Shown piece by piece: positions 1 to 11,330 of a stretch of 64,000 nucleotides of DNA. Positions within the stretch are counted from its first letter, which is position 1. Each line of letters begins with the position of its first letter. This DNA is from Sciurus carolinensis (lineage: Eukaryota > Chordata > Mammalia > Rodentia > Sciuridae). The stretch lies in the NCBI RefSeq assembly GCF_902686445.1, contig NC_062223.1, positions 60,289,998 to 60,353,997 of the forward strand. The letters are read 5' to 3'. Position numbers and translations under genes: made by a program. Below the pieces are notes generated by a model. That model did no database searches. It worked only from the letters and a program-made list of their open reading frames with translations, and was not told the origin of the DNA.

Positions 1-1415
1 CCCATTAATATGTAGTCATATCTAGAACTTCTGCTCAGTTCTTATACTCCTTCTTCTGGGAGATTTTTGACTTATACTTTAATCTTATTCTGGTTAGATT
101 TCATATGACTGGGTCCAGAGAATCAGCCTGTTAAGATTTCTTCTAGCCCTAATTCTGTCATCTACTCTTCCTGCCACCCCCTCCTAGCCCAGTGCTTTTT
201 GCAGTTAGGTGATAGGATGGATGCAGCTGACACTGGGTGGGCATGGGAGATGGAGAAGGTAAGACAGCTCCTGGCAGCCAGCCACACCAAAAAGAGCCAA
301 GTCCTCTCCCATCTCCTGCTCCCCACCCCAAACTCCTACATTTTCCTTTGCATGACCTAAGAGATCAGCCTTCTGGGTTCATGGTCTATCACAGGTCACC
401 AGGAAGGGCTTCAGGCAGTCTGCTTTTCTACTGAGGTCTCAAATGGACTTAATTTTAAGTAGGAAGGATCCAGGTTAGACTTTAAGAACTTCTTGGCATT
501 TTGGCTATGGGAGGCGTATTAGAGAAAGTGATAGAAGATCCTTCCTAGAGGCTATCAGGCACTAGCATATTTCTGAGAAGTCTGCAGTGGTATAGGGTGT
601 TCAGCAAGAGGTCAGAGTCCCTATGCATCTTGAGCCTGCTGGTTGATTCTTCTAGCCTTTGCCTGCAGGCGCTCTTGTGGAGGAGGGGGCATGGGTGTAC
701 AGGGTGGCTTTTGGCCTCTGTTGCTCTATTAATGTCTCCAAACTGTGTTATTCAGCTACAAAAACAGTTTTCTTCCTTTGTAAGCAAGAAACACAAAGCG
801 TCCCTTCAGAGAGGGTGGGCAGGCACTTCTGGCAGTGTGTTGAATTAATCTGATGCAGCACAGGGGGAACCACCCCAGATGGTCTGGCAGAAACAGAGTT
901 CGACATCAGCATCCGGAGGACCCCTGGAAACAGAGGGCACTGGGGGCCTGAGTCCACAGATGATGGCCAGCAGGAGTCTGATCTAGGCACTGGCTAGAGT
1001 GAGTTGGGCAGGGTTGCGGGGGACTGGAGAGCAGCTTTTTACATGCTGCCCAGCCAGTCGATGGAGCCTCCTGTGTGCTGTGTGTGTGGTTGGTGTGTAG
1101 AACTGAATCTGGGAGAGTTTCCCTCTTGGTTGCTTGGGAGGAGAGGCAGGCAGATCTCTGCTGAGGAGTGTTAGGGGTGTTTGCATTATGTATGCATCTT
1201 CCTTATTTCATGGTGGGTTTGCCAAACCTCTTAATATTTTAACATTCTATTCCTTTGACACCTGATGTCCTTTGAGTAAAACCCAGTAGCTCTCTAGAAC
1301 TTCTACTTGTACCAGGTACTGATTTGACCTGAAATAAATGGGGTTCTGTCTGCTCTCCCTCTCCCTCCCCTACTCCATCCTGTCCCCCTTCTCTGCAAGT
1401 CTCCTTTTCTTTCTC
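1..1415. other. Non-repetitive stretch, no gene recognised
   Basis: No SINE, L1 or MIR similarity that I can recognise. Short open frames occur on both strands but none has plausible domain content or codon structure. It could be intron or intergenic DNA. Confidence 0.4.
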
Positions 1416-1599
1416 TTTTTTTTTTTTGGGTGGGGATTGAACCACTGAGCCACATTCCCGGCCCTTTTTATTTTGAGACAGGGTCCTGTTAAATTACTTG
1501 GGGCCTCTCTAGGTTGCTGAGGCTGGCTTTGAGCTTGCTATTCTCCTACCTCAGCCTCCTGAGGTGCTGGGATTACAGGCATGTGCTGCTGTGCCCAGC
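1416..1599 (-). repeat. Dimeric B1/ID SINE, inverted
   Basis: Read on the minus strand this is a 7SL/B1-like left half (ending near 1466) followed by an ID-like right half and a poly-A tail, seen here as the T tract at 1416-1427. Diagnostic phrases on the plus strand are the ID part 'attgaaccactgagccacat' and the B1 part 'gctgggattacaggc'. The ID half is shortened, lacking much of the region between the B box and A box. Confidence 0.85.
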
Positions 1600-2904
1600 T
1601 TCTTTCCTCTTTTCTATCTGTCCCTACCCCCATTTCACCCAAAGGAGGTTGGTGGGGGGAGGCTGTTGGTTAGGCAGAAAATTACTTCCTCATCTTTGGA
1701 TGGGCTGCTCTTTCTGGGCAGTAGGTCCAAAAAAAGATCCAGGGTTCATTGCTGAGGTTGGCTGGTAGTGGTAGTGGTGGTGGGGTTGAGGCAAGAAGCC
1801 GGCATGTCTGGGTATCAAACATGGATGCTGAAATCACTCTTGGTACAAGTGCTGGTCTGGGTTATGGACCTGTCCATCATGGTGACCTGGTTCAGAGATC
1901 TCCTGTGTGTTGGGAAGGGGTGGGGTGTGAGGCAGAGGTGATAGGTTGTGGTCTGTTCTCTCTTGGGTTTAGTGTGCCATGGGATTCAGGACTCCTTAGC
2001 ACAAGGTGATTTGTGCCCATGCTACAGCTTGTGAGGGGTGGGCTTCAGGGATGGAGGATCTTGTGGCATTAAGCGGAGTTATTTTCTTCCTTTACCTTTT
2101 TCAGTATGGCAGAGATACATGTTAACTAGCTCTGCCTAGACCTTAGCCACAACTTGGTCAGTTTATATTAACCATATTTTCACTTTTCTCTGGTATGAGA
2201 ACAGAAACAACTTGGAAAAATCCAGCATCAGCTGGAGTTGGGGAAATTAGTTGAGGTTTGCCCTAATGGAATGCTTTCTGTGCTGTTCTGGGGGTTGCTG
2301 GAGAAATTATATTTTAATGGGAATATGCCTTTCTAAACTTTAACTAGCAAAGCCACAAGAGCATTTGCCAGTTAATAATATACCTGGTAAGTTGTTGTGT
2401 TGAAATTTAACAGCCAATTTAAAAAACAAGGTAGGGAATTTTAAAAATAGGACATTGAGAATATATGTGTCCTAGGGTGATTTCTGAGTTTGTGTTGGAA
2501 TCAGTGATTTTGTGCTGATGAGGGGGGTTTCAGTGGCCCTATATTACTGGTGGCCTTTCAGGGAGGCCCTAATGCCTGCCTCTCTGTCCCTGAAAAATTA
2601 ATTTAATGTGCTGCCACTTGTAGATGAACCAAGAAGCCATTTCACAATTTTGCAAAGCTGCAGGCTGGGGAAGCTCTTCTCAGTGAGATAGGGGAAGGTG
2701 GTGGTAGTGGAGAAGTTGGAATTCATGGTGCAGGCAGATGCTCTAGGCACACACAGCAATAAAACCCTCGTGGCCAGAGCAGAGGGTGTTCAGAGCAGGG
2801 GTGGGGCTGGCTGAAGGAATAAAGCAGGGAGTGGAGTTTCTGGTCTGATACCTGAGATGACAAAGTCCTTCTGCAGAGTTTGCTTTGGAAAAGAGAAAAG
2901 GTTA

Positions 2905-2941
<37 letters not shown>

Positions 2942-3425
2942 CTCAATGGAAAATTTAAGGAAACTGAAACCAAGGTTCCACTTGGATTCCAAATGGTGTT
3001 TGTCACTGTAGGAGAGTGGTGCTTTTTGTGAAAGTCCCTGGATCACAGACAGGCCCTCTCTAGCTTAAGTTCCCAATCTACTTTCACACTCTGGAAAGTG
3101 AGTTCAGATATTTTTGAGCCTTGCCTGCTCTTCCTGGGGCCATGGTGTACTTGTGGTTCACGGGTGGCACCAGAAGTGAGCTCCACAGGTAGATTCTGCT
3201 TGATTTATGTTTACATTCCTCAAGGTGCCTTATGCAAGTGGTTGCTCTGTGGTTATTAGTGGAACACATGGGGTGGCTAATTACAGCTGTGTGCAGCTTG
3301 ACCATAAACACATGCACACACGTGTGCACACATATGTGCATGTCCTGAGTTAGTCCCTGTCTTCAGCTCCTTCTGAAGTTTTCCTTCTCCTGCTTCTTGT
3401 GCATCTTCATTTCCACCTTTTTGAT
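1600..3425. other. Non-repetitive stretch with a long A run
   Basis: No gene recognised. The main features are an uninterrupted run of over 30 A residues at about 2906-2938, with no SINE body attached to it that I can see, and a short imperfect CA/TG-alternating tract at about 3308-3342. Confidence 0.4.
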
Positions 3426-3430
3426 TAAAA

Positions 3431-3555
3431 GAGCCAGTGTGTACCAGACAGGCAATGCACTAAATGCTTTGATGTGGACTATACTTTGCACAGCCATCCT
3501 AAGAGATAGGTGCTAGTATTATGTTGCTATTTTTCAGATAAGAAAATTGAGGTAA
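3431..3555 (-). repeat. MIR fragment, inverted
   Basis: Reverse complement of a MIR core: the order of 'gtaccagacaggcaatgcac', 'atcctaagagataggtgcta' and 'agataagaaaattgaggt' matches the MIR antisense pattern. Old and diverged. Confidence 0.65.
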
Positions 3556-3912
3556 AAAAATTAATTTTTCACACAAGTTTATGGTCACAGCAGAATTGTC
3601 TCTGATTCCAAAGAGCTCAGCTTCATGTATCTCTGATTCCAAAGCTGAGTTCTTAATTTCTAAGCCACACATCTCCCTTTTCTGGGCTTTGAAGTGGAGT
3701 AGGACAGGGGCATCAGTGTATCCCCCGCCCCCCATCTCTCTCTATAGACCTCTGTCTCCCACTGCCTCCAGAGGTAGAAGAGTCTTAAAGGTGAGATAAG
3801 ATGCAAAGGAGAATTGTCAGGTGCTGAGGGATTACTATGGTGGGTTCTGTGAATTTATTTCCTCCAGATTTTATTGTTGCTGTTGGTACAATACATTAAA
3901 ATTAAAAAGGGA

Positions 3913-4029
3913 GGGGCTGGGGAGATAGCTCAGTCAGTAGAGTGCTTGCCTTGCAAGCACAAGGCCCTGGGTTCGATCCCCAGCACCCAAAAAAAAAAAA
4001 AAAAGAAACAAAAAACAAAAAAAAAAAAG
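3913..4029 (+). repeat. ID SINE (tRNA-Ala-like) with A-rich tail
   Basis: Body 3913-3988 carries an A box (tagctcag...gtagag) and a perfect B box (ggttcgatcc), then a poly-A/CA-rich tail to about 4029. The B box and overall order resemble tRNA-Ala, but there is no pairing acceptor stem, so it is a SINE rather than a tRNA gene. It is close to the copies at 12647 and 15975, suggesting one fairly young subfamily. Confidence 0.9.
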
Positions 4030-4207
4030 GGAAAACAACAAACAGAAGAGTTGGTGTAAGATAAGGAATTTCAAGCTTTTTGAATCATGTATAGTCCATA
4101 AATAAATTAGCATGTACCCCAACATATGTATACTCATTCATAAATTATACACAAACTGCTGAGCTAATGTATCTATAAGACACACTCACGTATTTAAAAA
4201 GATGATA

Positions 4208-4312
4208 GGGTTGGAGTATAGCTCAGTGGTATAATGCCTGCTTAGCATGCATGAGGCCCTGGGTTGGATCCCTAGCCCTTCAAAATTAAAATAAGATAAA
4301 ATAAAATAAAAA
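4208..4312 (+). repeat. ID SINE with AAAAT tail
   Basis: tRNA-Ala-like body with A box 'tagctcagtgg' and B-box region 'gggttggatccc', followed by an (AAAAT)n-like tail. The middle 'cttagcatgcatgagg' resembles the anticodon arm of tRNA-Ala(AGC). Older than the copy at 3913. Confidence 0.85.
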
Positions 4313-4690
4313 CGAGTAGTTGGTTTGTCGTTTTGTTCTTGAATTGTAGTGATCCATCTTGGGCACTATTGAATACTCTACACTTTGGAGACCCTTGTCT
4401 CCCCCGCTTACCTGCTGAATGCCCTGCTGCTGCAACCCTGCACCCTCTGAGAGAGGGCACACCTGGCTCCATTTTCAGGTACTCTGATTTGCAGAGCAGG
4501 TGGGCTCTGCCCTTCCAGCCCTCATGTTTTTGACCTGAAGTTCTACCAAATCTACTGGAACCTACATTGAAACTATGCTAACTGTGGCTGTAGGCATTTG
4601 CTGTTATCTTTGAGTCCCTGAGTCAGCCCCAACAACTTATAGACATCTTGGAGTACCAGGGAAAGACCATTTAATGGCCTTGGGTATAAC
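4313..4690. other. Non-repetitive stretch
   Basis: No recognised gene or repeat. A piece at about 4449-4501 resembles a piece at about 5948-6005 in word order (see findings). Confidence 0.3.
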
Positions 4691-4804
4691 TCAAAGACTG
4701 TGGGGGATGTGAAGAGATTGGAGCTCTCATGCACAATTGGTGGGAATATGAAGTAGTGCAGCTGCTATGGAAAACAGTTTGGGGGTTCCTCAAAAACCTA
4801 AATG

Positions 4805-4985
4805 GAGCTGAGCGCAGTAGTACATGTCTTTAATCCCAGTGACTCTGGAGGCTGAGGCAGGAGGATCACAAGTTCAAAGGCAGCCTCAGCAGTTTAGCAA
4901 GGCCCTAGCTAACTAGTGAGACCCTGTCTCAAAAAATAAAAAGGGTTAGGCAATCCTGGTACCAAAACCAAAACAAAACAAAAAA
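4805..4985 (+). repeat. Dimeric B1/ID SINE, ID half internally deleted
   Basis: A B1-like left half ('taatcccagtgactctggag', 'gaggctgaggcaggaggatc', 'gagaccctgtctcaaaa') is followed by a shrunken ID half that jumps from 'agggttagg' to 'caatcctggtacc', and then by an A/C-rich tail. Inserted into the old L1 fragment. Confidence 0.9.
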
Positions 4986-5224
4986 TCTGAATAGAATTAT
5001 CATATAATTCAGCAATTCCACTCCTAGGTATATACTCAAAGGAAATGGAAGCAGGGGCTCAGACAGTTTTATATTGATGTTTATTGCAGCATATTCATTC
5101 ACAAGAACCCAAAGACGAATGGAACCCAAGTATATATCAGCAGATGAAGGAATGAACAAAATGTGATGTCTACATACAATTGAATGTTATTTGGCCCTCA
5201 ATAGGAAGGAAATTCTGGGAGATT

Positions 5225-5343
5225 GGGGCTGTAGCTCAGTGGTAGAGAGCTTGCCTAGCACGTGTGAGGCACTGAGTTCAGTCCTCAGAACCACATAAAA
5301 AATAAACAAATAAAATAAAGGGTATTAAAATAGAAAAGGAAAA
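5225..5343 (+). repeat. ID SINE with long A-rich tail
   Basis: Body starts at 'ggggctgtagctcagtgg', with a decayed B box at 'gagttcagtcct'. Its tail contains AAATAAA units and a 'gggtattaaaat' remnant of the second tail segment seen in other copies (21661, 43177). Inserted into the old L1. Confidence 0.85.
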
Positions 5344-5615
5344 CTTGATATATCAACTTCAAAGACATTCTGCTCAGAGAAATAAGCCAGTTACAAAATG
5401 ACAAATATAGTGTGACTCCACTTATATGAGCTACCTAAAACAGTCAAATACATAGAAGCAGAAAGTAGATTAGAGGTCCAGAGGCCAGCGGGAGGGAGGA
5501 ATAGGGAATTATTGCTAGTAGTTCCAGCATTTCTGTTTGGGCTAATGAAAAAGTTTTAGAAATAACGGCAATGACTGTACAACATTGTGAATATAATAAA
5601 ATAAGAAAAATAAAA

Positions 5616-6839
5616 CAAAAACCTTAAGGGAAGCAATGAGAGGAGGCTGGGGGCTGGGAGGAAGGCAGGTAGTTAATTCTGTTGTTTGAACTTGGGGAAG
5701 CACTGATCAGAGCCAGGCTGACCCCATACCTGTGGGACCTGGCTGCCAGACACAAGGGCTGCAAGAATGGGACACCTGTGGCCATACCCTGGGCCATTCT
5801 GACTGGTTATACAAATACCTCTCCTGGCCCCCTGGGAGATGGTCATCAAGATTTAGGTCATGAAGTAGGACCATTTGTTCCCCTTCCTGTCCCCTCTTCC
5901 CAGTCAGCTGATGGGACAGCTCTGGTGGTACAGTCCAGTGCCCTGTGATTGAGGACACACCTCTCTGGGGCTCCATTGTCAGGACTCTGATTTTTAGCAG
6001 CAGGTAATAGTTTCTCTCCAGTCATGAAGTAGGGCAGACAGGTTCCTTTGGAGTTAAATCTAGGGCTTAGAATCCAGGGGTGACTGAGAAAAGCTGTGTT
6101 TAACTTCTATCCCACCATCAAAAAAGAAAGAAAAAGTCCTAAATTAAGCAAGGTACATGGAACCTGCAAATATATCACCAAATTGGAACACATACCTCTA
6201 AAAATAAAAGATGCTGAAATTTGAAAAAAGACCAAATGTGGCTGCTCAGTCAGGTGCTCGCCTCCCTAGATTTCTGTTTTCACCACCCCATCCTAGTGCC
6301 GCAGCGGCACAGGGCACAGCTGGATGATGTAGTCCCCTCTAGGAGGACTGTTCTGTGTACATGTTGGCAGGACACATGGGCCCTGGGCAGGAGCAGGAGG
6401 CCATCTGTTCCACCAATGGGAAGGCTGAATCCAGGAGAGGCCTTGGCATTCCTCTCCGTGGGTCCCTGGTAGCTTCCCCTGCTCCTAGTACCCCACACCC
6501 CGTTTCACAGGGTGGCACTTTGATTGCCCTGGGGTGGGAGGAGCAAGTATGCAGCCATTTGTCTTTAACTCAGAAGTCCCCTAGTGCTACCTAGTTCCCA
6601 AGGCATGTAGGACTAGGCTCCGTATTTTAGATATTATGATATTTTCTTATTGCTTCTGGATGTTAGATGAACTCAGGGGCTGGAGAGATTCTCAGGAACA
6701 GATTCAAAGGAAACTGCTCAAGGGCCACATCAAGGTGTCAAGCTATAGTCAGAACTTGAGTTTACATCTCAGGAGAAAGGCTTTCTGGCTGTTTTAGGAA
6801 GTGAACGTTGTGTGGAGAAGATAATAGCCACAACTAAAA
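5616..6839. other. Non-repetitive stretch; 88-codon frame not supported as a gene
   Basis: Plus-strand frame 5682-5948 is open for 88 codons, but it shows no recognisable domain, and a comparable open frame overlaps it on the other strand, as expected by chance in moderately GC-rich DNA. No splice structure could be argued. Left unannotated as coding. Confidence 0.35.
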
Positions 6840-7050
6840 GATACTCGGCTTACTGCACACTGGGCCTACCTTCAAGGGTCTTTACACAGTGATCTCACAA
6901 CAGCTCCATCAGATGGGTACAGTGACAGTGCCCACTCCGAGTAAGACAGCTTAGGCTAACCATCCTGCCCTGGGTCACAGAGCCAGAAGAGGTGAAGATG
7001 GGATTTGAACCCAGGCATCTACCTCCAGGGTCTGTACACTTAACTACCAT
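6840..7050 (-). repeat. MIR, inverted
   Basis: Near full-length MIR in reverse orientation: the order 'ctgggtcacagagccagaag', 'gggatttgaacccaggc' and 'gtacacttaactaccat' is the antisense MIR 3'-to-5' series. Confidence 0.75.
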
Positions 7051-7291
7051 ACACATCCCTCATTTCTGCCAAAGCTGCAGGGCTGTGTTCTTGCCCGAGG
7101 CAAGGAAGGCGTTTTAGGGACTAAGGGCCCTGCGACTCCTCCCACTGCTCCTATTTTGGGAAAAAGGATAGGATAATGATTGCTCTACTTTCCCCGCTTC
7201 TAGAGTGAGGGTGGCATCAGTCTGATTTTTGTCACTCAAACTCTGCTTTCTGCCTGGTGCATTTTGGTCAGGCCAACCAAGAACATATTCC

Positions 7292-7500
7292 TCAAGCACC
7301 TGCTATATGCCAGAGCCTTCCATGGGTGTTTTACTCATTATCTCATAGGGACCAGTGAGGTAGGTATTACTGTTTCCAATTTTCAGGGAAGAAAACTGAG
7401 TATCAGAGAGGTGAATGACTTTCCCAAGTTAAATATCTAATTAATGGCAGAATTTCAGTTCAATGTCAGGACCCTCTGACATAAAAACCAGTGGCTTTCC
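7292..7500 (-). repeat. MIR, inverted
   Basis: Antisense MIR pattern: 'attatctcatagggaccagt', 'gaggtaggtatta', 'gaaaactgagtatcagagag', 'ggcagaatttcagttcaatg'. Confidence 0.75.
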
Positions 7501-10262
7501 TAACCTCCTCCAGGAAAGTGCCGCAGGGATACCATGACTTTCCATACTCCTGACTGCCAGAATCCTATCTTCCTCTTTCATAATACCAGCGTGGGTCTGA
7601 GGACCCAGGCTGAAACAACGTGTCCTCCTCCAGAGAAGAGGCTGCGCCAGGGAGAATTAACAGCCGGCAGTGTTTCCCCTTGGGTGTGGCCAGGGGCGGG
7701 TGCAGGGCTGGAGGGCATCTTTTCTGGGCCACTTCTCCGGTTGCCTGTGTTCAGTAACTGTAAACTCTTTGGAACTCTTGGCCTCCTGTTGGAAGCTGAG
7801 GGAGGCTCAGTGCCTTGAGGGGCCATGGCAGGTGTCAGATGAAGGTGTGTTGTCCCCTCTGAGACTTGTCCTCCCAAAAGCTGTGCAAGCACGGTCAGGA
7901 CCACCTCAAGAAGCTGGGAGTGCCTTCCACAGCCTTTCCTGGCTGAGCGGCTGGGATTCTTCTCTTTCTTCTGGAGCCTCAGTCATTCTAGTGAGTGGCA
8001 GAGAAACTAACTGGGAATGAGGGCATTTTGGGGACCTCACCGAGGGAAATTTGCTGAATGACTTGATTTTTTTAAAACTTGAGGACATTGTGTTTGGGGT
8101 TTAAAAAAAAAAAAAAAAAACTAGCCAGAAAATGAGAAGAAATGTTTCGGAGTATTAGGCTCTTCAGTCAGAGACTGAGGGCACAGTGGACTGTGACCTT
8201 CCTGAAGGGGAGAAGGGGCAATTGCTGACTGGGTCCTTTCCCAGGGTGGGCAGACCAGGGTGGTTAGGGGGCTGAGGTGGTGAAGGGAAAGTGGAAGTTT
8301 GAGAATGAGTTTGGGTTTAAGGAGTTGGTAGGTCCCTGAAGTAAGAGCTGCTTCCCCACCCTGGGCCAGCCCCCTATGTGCCTCAGTGTCCCCATCTGTC
8401 TCTTGGGGGTGAAGTTCCCTGTGGCTCTGTTCCTGCCCCAAGGCATTAGGAAGCCTCAACCATGGGGGAGCTGTTACACAGTCATTGTTGTCAATATTTA
8501 TTATTTAAACTCCTCTCCTGTGGCTCAGCAGTGACCTGGGGTGGAGTTATCGCCTTGGGCTGTGGGTCCCCTTTCTCCTCTGTACCCTGCTGTCACGTAG
8601 TTATTACCTCCTGCTACTGGGAACAGTGGGTTAGATTCTTCATATGAGTTATTCTCAGGTGGTTGAAAAGGCTTCCTGGAATCCCCAGGATGTGGAAATT
8701 CTTCCCACATCTTGTGACCTCCTGTAGCACTTGTATTTGCCTGATGTGGTGCAAGTCTCCCTTTCTTGCCCTTTCCTCCTGTCCTCCCTGACTCTGCCTG
8801 CCCCCCATCAGGGCCTGAACCTGATCCTCACCCTCACTCCCAAGGTGCCTGAAATTCAGATCTCAGGAAACATCAGAATAAATTGAGGGGGGAATTCGAA
8901 ATCTACATCTCAGTGACTTCTCATCTCATTCCCATTTCCTGGCCTACCTTGGACTCCTAGGTGCTCATGGCTCCTGATCTGGTACCAGACACAAGGGGCA
9001 GCAGAAGGCTTCTCCAGGATGGGTGGGACTTGAGGTGGGGTCCTGACTGCAGGAGCAAGGGCTGTACATTCTGGACAGAAGGGAACAGGAGCCAGCCCCC
9101 AAAAGGGGGAGCTACATGGACTGAAGGGGAGATGCCCAGGTGTACAGAATAGCTGGTTCACAGCAAGGAGCATAGGAGGGTGTGAGTGAATGTGGACAAG
9201 AGGGAACATGTGTAGGCACACACGCTGCCTGGGTAGGGGAGTTGTGCACAGGAGTTTGGCACTGTGGGACCTTGCCATTACTCATTTTCTAGTCTGTCGG
9301 TAGGTCTTTTGGGGACATTAGGTTTGAGCTCTGAAATCCAACAACTTCTCTCCTGGGCTTGACCTGGGAGGCAGGCCCCTCCTCCCCACACCTGGACGCC
9401 CTCAACCCTGCAGGTGCAATCTTCTGTGGCCACTGAGGAGAGCCCTCATCCCTTTGCATGCAGGAGCTAGGATTTATGGGAGAGTTGGAGCCAGGAACCG
9501 CATACTGATAAAGAAGTGTTTTCATTCTGGGGGCGTTAATTAACACAGATTAGATTTCAACTGTGAGTGGGCCTTTTGTTGCAGGAGCCTTCCTAATCAA
9601 GGTGGTTTCAGTACTGCTGTGGTTTCACTGAGCCAATTCAGGTTCATTAAACTGGTCTGTTACTACCCGAGGTGTTCAGACCTGATGTTATAACTTATAG
9701 TCCTACTGGGTCCAGTTTTTCAAACTTGGTTTACCACTGTCCTGGCAGCTCTCTCGTAGGGTGCTGATTCTGGAAAGATAACCCAACCATGTAGGCACAT
9801 TTCCTGGCTCTGTGAATTTTATTAAACATTTAAAAATATGTTTTCTGCAGATTCCTGAGATAACTTGGCAAAAATGAGGGATTTTGGATTTTCTTCCTAG
9901 TTATCATATTCATTAATAATTCCATCAGTTTCCACTGTATAGAGAGAGACTGGAAATGAGTCAGAGTGTGGCATCAAGTTTGAAGCCAGGCTGGAAGTAT
10001 GATAGGGCTCTGTGTAAAGATGAGAAGCTTGTTGGGTTGGGCAAGGGGCTTGGACCCTCCCACTTCAGCCTTTACCCTTCCATTTTTGCAATGGGTGCTA
10101 CTTGTGCTTCTGGGTTAAAGCACTTTTTTTTTTTTTATTTTCAATTTATTTTCTCTGGTTACAATCTGTTATATAACTTAGGAATTAGCAAAGAAGAAAA
10201 CAAATCATCCACAATCCTGCTTCCCCAAGTTCTCAGCATAAATTCCTTCTAGATTTTTTTTT
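7501..10262. other. Non-repetitive, moderately GC-rich stretch
   Basis: I see no SINE or L1 here for 2.7 kb, which is unusual for the first half of the window. Open frames up to about 120 codons occur on both strands (for example 8121-8459 and 8910-9278, minus) without recognisable protein similarity. A run of about 18 A lies at 8103-8120. Confidence 0.35.
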
Positions 10263-10279
10263 CCAGGCATTTATTTATT

Positions 10280-10395
10280 TTTCATTTTGAGACAAGGTCT
10301 CACTAAGTTGTGAAGATTGGTCTCAAACTTGAGTTCCTCCTGCTTCAGCCTCTGAAGTAATTGGGATTATAGGTGTGCACCACCATGCCCAACTT
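10280..10395 (-). repeat. B1-like SINE monomer, inverted, with target-site duplication
   Basis: 7SL-derived half only, read on the minus strand: 'gagacaaggtctcactaagt' to 'gtgcaccaccatgccc'. Flanked by a direct repeat, 'caggcattta', at 10264-10273 and 10396-10405, marking the insertion ends. Confidence 0.85.
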
Positions 10396-10759
10396 CAGGC
10401 ATTTAAAATATTATTAATAAACATATAATACTATCCATATATGTCTGCCCTGCATTTTCAGAATAGTTGTTTCTCTTTCTTGTTACAAAAATAATATATT
10501 TTTATAGAAAATTTAGAAAACAGAGGAAAAGCACAGAGATTAGAAGTTATGCTAATTATTCATCCATTCAGAGGTGACCACTCTTTGCAGCTTATGTATA
10601 TTTTACCTTGCCAGGCTTTCTTTTCTTATGCATATGTGCCATTATTCCTCACTACAAATTGGGTTCATGCATATATAGACATCCTTTTTTGTTGTTTCCT
10701 TTTACTTAAAAATATCTGATAAATGTTTTAAGACATGAAGTTTTCTTCTAAAACATGAT

Positions 10760-11330
10760 ATTTAAAAATAATTTATTGAGGTGAAATTCATGTAATACAA
10801 AATAAAACAGTTTAAAGTGAACATTTCATTGGCACTTAGTATGTTCACAACCAGCAACTCTTTTAGTTATAAAACATTTCCATTCCTCCAAGGTAGTGTA
10901 AAACTCTTTATTTGTTAAATAGCTTTTCCTTATTTCTACATTCCTGGCCACCAGCCAATCTACATTCTGTCTCTACAGATTTATCTATTCTGGATACATC
11001 ATGTAAATGGAATCATACACAAGATATGATTTTTAATTGCTGCATGATACGCTTTTATTAATCTGTTGGAATATTCTTGGATCTTCAGCTTTAGTTCCCA
11101 TCATCTTGGATTTGTGGTTCTGTTGTGGATGGACCATTATTTACCTAGCCAGTCCCTTGTTTTTGGACACCAGTGTTGTTTCCAGTTTCTTATGTTACTT
11201 ATTTTATTATTGTTTTTTTTATTAACTATAAGTAACAATGTGTCGAGCATATTTGGGCCTAACCCTCTTTTTTGTGTCTCAGGTTAGCAAGGATACATAT
11301 TCTTAATATGTAGTTTAGTTTGAAGGCAGT
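10760..11330 (-). mobile_element. Old L1 3' end, inverted
   Basis: The plus-strand text ('gaggtgaaattcatgtaata', 'gtatgttcacaaccagcaac', 'ctggccaccagccaatctac', 'taaatggaatcatacacaag', then a 'ttggatttgtgg' hairpin-like stretch) is the familiar antisense 3' end of an ancient mammalian L1 (L1M type). No reading frame remains. The right boundary is approximate. Confidence 0.6.

Larger units (their letters stand above)
4695..5615 (+). mobile_element. Old L1 ORF2/3' fragment, split by two SINEs
   Basis: Three plus-strand pieces (about 4695-4804, 4986-5224, 5344-5615) run in correct L1 order. The first and second match the ORF2 C-terminal region around the segment that in the intact L1 of this window is at 27820-28100, for example 'aattccactcctaggtatat' and 'atggaacccaagtatatatc'. 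The third continues through the end of ORF2 into 3' UTR-like sequence. No open frame survives. The two interrupting SINEs must be younger than the L1. Confidence 0.8.

Noticed and set aside
2906..2938. Poly-A tail of a retrocopy
   Set aside because: No SINE, L1 or processed-gene sequence is recognisable immediately upstream, and no direct repeat was found.
3913..3988. tRNA-Ala gene
   Set aside because: A and B boxes are present, but there is no paired acceptor stem and a poly-A tail follows. The same holds for 4208, 12647, 14717, 15975 and 43177; all are SINEs.
5682..5948. 88-codon frame with a protein-like composition
   Set aside because: No recognised domain or splice context, and an equally long frame overlaps on the other strand.
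8121..9278. Minus-strand frames of 112 and 122 codons
   Set aside because: No similarity recognised, no plausible splice or promoter context; lengths fit chance.
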